Source: Candidatus Gygaella obscura
GTDB lineage: Bacteria; Omnitrophota; Gorgyraeia; Gygaellales; Gygaellaceae
Direction: 5' to 3'
Length of the DNA: 51,394 nt
Assembly: GCA_030765485.1 (NCBI GenBank)
Contig: JAVCCR010000010.1
Location: forward strand, 1 to 51,394
Part shown: piece after piece, positions 50,799-51,394 of the stretch
Layout: the number at the start of each line of letters is the position of its first letter
Numbering within the stretch: the first letter of the stretch is position 1
Made by a program: the position numbers and the translations under genes
Notes under the pieces: generated by a model
What the model was told of the DNA's origin: nothing
What the model saw: the letters and a program-made list of their open reading frames with translations, nothing else
The model's database searches: none

Positions 50799-51394
50799 TA
50801 TCTTTGCTTAAATATTGGCAGTTCAATGATAAATTTGGTACCCTTTTTATAATGAGATTCAATGAATATCCTGCCGTTATGATTCTGTGTAATTATCTTC
50901 TTTATTACATACAGCCCTAACCCTGTACCGCGCCTGCTGGAGACTTTGGTTGTAAAAAACGGTGTGAATAGTTTTTCTCTGTCATCTTCTTTTACGCCGA
51001 TGCCATTATCTTCAAAGATTATCCTTATATGGTCATCGGGCAAGGTATGCGCATTAACCTGTATAGTTCCTTTAAAATCACTCGTCTCTTGTTCTTCAGC
51101 ATATTCTGCGATAGCATCATTAGCATTATCGATAAGATTAAAAAATACTTCCTGCAATTGTGTAAGATTGCCTTTTATAGGTGGTAAATCCTTTGCAAAA
51201 AGCCTTAATAAGTTAAGTTTCTCCATCTTTACTTTATATTTTACCATTTCAATTGCGCTGTCTAATATTTGATCAATGGATAAAGGTTCAATTCCCTCTT
51301 TTCCAGTACGGGAATATTTTAAAATACCTCTTACCACCTCACCTCCCTGCATAGCATTATCTTTTATTCTTTTTAAGGAATATTTAAGCTCTTC
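50798..51394 (-). CDS. Histidine kinase, catalytic part; 5' end beyond the right edge
   Basis: The frame is open to the window edge, so only the C-terminal 198 residues are seen. They contain the rest of the dimerisation helices (QGGEVVRGILKYSR) and an HATPase domain with N box FFNLIDNANDAI, G1 FEDNGIGV and G2 GTGLGLYVIKK. The phospho-acceptor His is outside. It probably pairs with the receiver at 49119. Confidence 0.9.
   Translation of the reverse strand, partial: EELKYSLKRIKDNAMQGGEVVRGILKYSRTGKEGIEPLSIDQILDSAIEMVKYKVKMEKLNLLRLFAKDLPPIKGNLTQLQEVFFNLIDNANDAIAEYAEEQETSDFKGTIQVNAHTLPDDHIRIIFEDNGIGVKEDDREKLFTPFFTTKVSSRRGTGLGLYVIKKIITQNHNGRIFIESHYKKGTKFIIELPIFKQR

Overview
The window reads as a low-GC Gram-negative bacterium of the Planctomycetes-Verrucomicrobia-Chlamydiae (PVC) neighbourhood, most plausibly an Omnitrophota-like lineage. 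Supports are a small basic protein of the type named from Verrucomicrobia/Chlamydiae (26967-27227), PilZ/HD-GYP/GspA gene sets, heptose and lipid A acylation genes, TonB and lipoproteins. The phylum call is inference from gene content; no rRNA is present.

Positions 1-9.9 kb are an accessory region, almost all on the + strand and full of remnants. It starts with the 3' end of an unknown CDS and the 3' half of an initiator tRNA, a likely integrase attachment scar. An Xis-like HTH protein, a membrane protein + TIR-domain pair (candidate defence cassette) and a broken PH-domain gene follow. The core is a three-gene unit: ECF sigma factor, zinc-finger anti-sigma-like protein, and a 1251-residue CHAT caspase-like protease with a membrane anchor and TPR arrays. 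A 32-bp promoter-like element with an ECF-type CGTC -10 lies before the anti-sigma gene and recurs, ungapped, before three small secreted-protein genes downstream of the protease. This suggests a sigma/anti-sigma/protease circuit controlling exported peptides, reminiscent of TPR-CHAT/Csx30/RpoE of type III-E CRISPR but without CRISPR genes.

Positions 9.9-24.8 kb hold a DUF134 regulator with a consensus promoter and palindrome, and an SOS operon lexA-DUF6504-VOC-dinB with a shared candidate LexA box. Next come a degenerate GT9 pseudogene, membrane and lipoprotein genes of unknown role, and a B12-binding radical SAM protein with a membrane N-terminus. A pseudopilin/HAMP pair, a radical SAM protein, an M48 lipoprotein protease, two PilZ proteins around a 48-residue zinc-binding protein, and a divergent gspA-gspB-like pair complete the section.

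Positions 24.8-51.4 kb are housekeeping operons on the - strand. One (32.6 to 24.8 kb) runs ATPase, phosphoesterase, HIT, dgt, HD-GYP, SPOR, small basic protein, SH3, site-2 protease, aroB. A second of about 11 kb starts at rpsU (43.4 kb) and runs through amrB, DUF1844, Trm112, aroQ, pepP, efp, accB-accC, asp23-amaP, PPi-type pfk, gmhA, rfaE2, thiD2, thiE and thiC into tRNA-Gly(CCC). A third (49.5 to 43.5 kb) carries a response regulator, HD-GYP, two glycosyltransferases, lipid A-type acyltransferase, pcm, an export protein and tonB. A toxin-antitoxin pair and a truncated histidine kinase gene close the right edge. Several first genes (lexA, 16009, gspA, the AbiEii-like gene) have a -10 hexamer ending 7 bp before the ATG, implying leaderless mRNAs.
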